Shown here one piece after another: positions 5,873-7,686 of a stretch of 7,686 bases of DNA. Origin of the DNA: Clostridium sp. (GTDB lineage Bacteria; Bacillota; Clostridia; Clostridiales; Clostridiaceae). Position 1 is the stretch's first letter. The number at the start of each line of letters is the position of its first letter. Location: NCBI GenBank assembly GCA_018372555.1, contig JAHAIU010000132.1, forward strand, positions 1 through 7,686, given 5' to 3'. A program made the position numbers and the translations under genes. The notes beneath the pieces were generated by a model. It was given only the letters and a program-made list of their open reading frames with translations, made no database searches and had not been told where the DNA came from.

Positions 5873-6553
5873 TTAATCTATTACACTTATTAGCTTTTCA
5901 GCCAATATTAAGTCTTCTGGAGTAGTGACTTTTATATTTGTATATTCGCCTTCATATAGATAAACACCATAATTATAAGCTTCAACTACCATGGTATCAT
6001 CTGTTACTATTAAGTTATCACTTTTAAGCCTCTTATGACACTCTTTAATAATATTACTTTTAAAGACTTGAGGAGTTTGTATTGCAACTAATGTCTCCCT
6101 CTTGGGAGTTTCCTTAGAAAAACTCTTATCATCTTTAATTTTAATAGTATCTTTTGGTGTTACTCCAGGTGCTGCAGCTCCATAAAGGTCAGCATATTTT
6201 ATACCTTCAGTAATTATCCTTTTAGAAACAAAGGGTCTTGCTCCATCATGTATTAAAATTATGCCTTCATCTTTTACTGCTCTTAACCCATTAAAGACAG
6301 AGTCTTGTCTCTCTTTTCCACCTTCAACTATTAAATCAACTTTTAGTGAGTATTTTTCTAGGACTTCATTTCTGCAATATTCTATTTCTTCCTTAGGTAA
6401 AACTAATATAATCTTATTAATTTCATCACAAGATAAAAACTGCTTTAATGTATAATATAATAATGGCTTTCCATTAAGCTCTATATATTGTTTACTAATT
6501 TTAGCACCCATTCGCTTGCCTTTTCCACCGGCTAAAATTATAGCACTAACCAT
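5873..6553 (-). CDS. ispD: 2-C-methyl-D-erythritol 4-phosphate cytidylyltransferase
   Basis: IspD joins CTP and MEP to give CDP-methylerythritol, the third step of the MEP route to isoprenoids. The 226-residue protein has the usual length. The nucleotide-binding loop LAGGKGKRMGAKISKQ is at residues 7-22 (R14 and K21 are the expected catalytic basic residues), HDGARPFV at 102-109 (D103, R106), TPKDTIK at 132-138, TPQVF at 160-164, and NIKVTTPEDL at 206-215 with K208 in the MEP-binding position. The start is ATG at 6553; AGGTG five bases upstream serves as a modest ribosome binding site. It follows yacL by 12 nt, so the two are one transcript. The T-box promoter begins directly behind it. An ispF gene, often fused to or next to ispD elsewhere, is not present here. 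An IspD-like tarI (ribitol) cytidylyltransferase is less likely given this chromosomal context. Confidence 0.94.
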   Translation of the reverse strand: MVSAIILAGGKGKRMGAKISKQYIELNGKPLLYYTLKQFLSCDEINKIILVLPKEEIEYCRNEVLEKYSLKVDLIVEGGKERQDSVFNGLRAVKDEGIILIHDGARPFVSKRIITEGIKYADLYGAAAPGVTPKDTIKIKDDKSFSKETPKRETLVAIQTPQVFKSNIIKECHKRLKSDNLIVTDDTMVVEAYNYGVYLYEGEYTNIKVTTPEDLILAEKLISVID

Positions 6554-6565
6554 AAAAACACCTAC

Positions 6566-7660
6566 TTAATCTTCTTTAGGTTTAGCAAATATCATTCTTC
6601 CTGCTGCTGTTTGTAGAACTGATGTAACTATAACTACTATTTGCTCTCCCATGAATCTTCTTCCACCTTCAACAACTATCATAGTCCCATCATCTAAGTA
6701 TCCAATACCTTGAGTTGCTTCCTTACCATCCTTAACTACTATAACCTTCATTTCTTCTCCTGGAAGAACTACTGGCTTAATAGAATTAGCAAGTTCATTT
6801 ATATTTAAAACAGGGACTCCTTGGAATTCAGCTACTTTATTTAAGTTAAAGTCATTAGTAACAACTTTTCCCTTAAGTGTTTGAGCAAGTTTTAATAATT
6901 TACTATCTACTTCTTGGATTTCAGGAAAATCGCCTTCCCAGATTTGAGTCTCTATATCTAATTCCTTTTGAATCTTATTTAGTATATCTAGACCTCTTCT
7001 ACCTCTATTTCTTTTTAGAGAATCAGCTGAATCAGAGATATGTCTTAATTCGTCTAATACGAAATTAGGTATTACTAAAGGACCTTCTACGAAACCAGTT
7101 TGACATATATCAAAAATTCTTCCATCTATTATAACCGATGTATCTAAAACCTTAGGAGTATTCTTTGAATGACCCTTAGTTTTCTTTTCTTTTTGACTAC
7201 TTTTCTTTAAGTTTACAAGGACGTTTGCTATGTCATCCTTCTTTTCAATAAATATATTTGCAAATATAATTGCAAATATTAAATTTAAAAGTACAAATAA
7301 TATAGGTCCAAGTCCATATAAATCTATATTATTAAGTGGTAACCCTATCAAGGACGTAAGAATCAGAGAACTTAGCGCCCCTACTCCACCATAAATAAGT
7401 TCAGTTGCTGTAAATCTTTGAATTCCTTTTTCTATATATTCAATAGTCTTAAGCATAGAGTCATATATACGTGGCGATATAATATAAAATATAATTCCTA
7501 AAATAATAGTTATAAAGATACGAAAAGATATAATTCCAATTGTTTTAGATAAAAAACTACTTGCACTTAAAGCTTTAATATTAAGTAGTACTCCACTTAA
7601 TATATATCCACTTATTAATCCAATTGCAGTAAATATAACTCTTATAATCTTTTTTAACAT
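6566..7660 (-). CDS. yacL: YacL-like membrane protein with PIN and TRAM domains
   Basis: This 364-residue protein combines a membrane anchor with a predicted nuclease. Four hydrophobic segments are seen at about residues 5-27, 44-62, 92-108 and 117-137. A basic, hydrophilic linker (150-168) follows, then a PIN domain (about 170-290) with acidic residues in their expected places: D173 in VLDTSVIIDGR, E204 in VLDELR, D252 in VDSKLL and D270 in VVTNDFN. Residues about 294-356 form a TRAM domain, an RNA-binding beta barrel, with the GIGYLDDGTMIVVEGG stretch (318-333). The start is ATG at 7660 with an ideal AAGGAGGTG site before it. The gene lies upstream of ispD with 12 nt between them, as in many Bacillota. 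The domain make-up implies RNA cleavage at the membrane, but the true substrate of this family is not known to me. Confidence 0.92.
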   Translation of the reverse strand: MLKKIIRVIFTAIGLISGYILSGVLLNIKALSASSFLSKTIGIISFRIFITIILGIIFYIISPRIYDSMLKTIEYIEKGIQRFTATELIYGGVGALSSLILTSLIGLPLNNIDLYGLGPILFVLLNLIFAIIFANIFIEKKDDIANVLVNLKKSSQKEKKTKGHSKNTPKVLDTSVIIDGRIFDICQTGFVEGPLVIPNFVLDELRHISDSADSLKRNRGRRGLDILNKIQKELDIETQIWEGDFPEIQEVDSKLLKLAQTLKGKVVTNDFNLNKVAEFQGVPVLNINELANSIKPVVLPGEEMKVIVVKDGKEATQGIGYLDDGTMIVVEGGRRFMGEQIVVIVTSVLQTAAGRMIFAKPKED

Positions 7661-7686
7661 ATTTTCACCTCCTTAAAATAATATTT

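Noticed and set aside
6261..7068. Short plus-strand frames opposite ispD and yacL (6261-6455 and 6877-7068)
   Set aside because: Both are antisense to motif-verified genes and have no start signal or known domain.

Overview
The window is about 7.7 kb of very AT-rich DNA in which every convincing gene lies on the minus strand. Gene content and order (PIN/TRAM membrane protein, ispD, proS, cysS, mrnC, rlmB, NYN-domain RNase, sigH) match a housekeeping cluster of Bacillota. The A/T-heavy codon use, strong AGGAGG ribosome binding sites and a sporulation-type sigH point to Clostridium or a close relative. The species cannot be named from the sequence. It looks like a chromosomal core region: no insertion sequence, phage gene, CRISPR array, tRNA or rRNA was seen.

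Read in the direction of transcription (right to left): (1) 7660-6566, a YacL-like protein with four likely membrane segments followed by PIN and TRAM domains; (2) 6553-5873, IspD of the MEP isoprenoid pathway; (3) 5868-5617, a consensus sigma-A promoter that starts 4 nt after the ispD stop, followed by a complete T-box riboswitch whose specifier reads as CCA (proline) and which ends in an intrinsic terminator; (4) 5616-5477, an AT-rich leader with a nested inverted repeat and a possible 27-codon ORF; (5) 5476-3764 proS and 3752-2352 cysS, 11 nt apart; (6) 2349-2321, a terminator-like hairpin directly before the mrnC ribosome binding site; (7) 2307-1891 mrnC, 1860-961 rlmB, 940-428 yacP/rae1-like, and 377-1 the N-terminal part of sigH, cut by the window edge.

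The genes form a translation and RNA-maturation block: two aminoacyl-tRNA synthetases, then a 23S rRNA processing nuclease, a 23S rRNA methyltransferase and a ribosome-linked endoribonuclease, with the early-sporulation sigma factor at the end. No clear promoter is visible after the T-box, so uncharged tRNA-Pro could influence the whole run. The hairpin before mrnC may set how much transcription goes further.

No new system is evident. The points most worth a second look are the T-box reach, the cysS-mrnC hairpin that touches the mrnC Shine-Dalgarno, the extra folded leader between T-box and proS, and the minimal ORFs that overlap the non-ATG starts of yacP and sigH.
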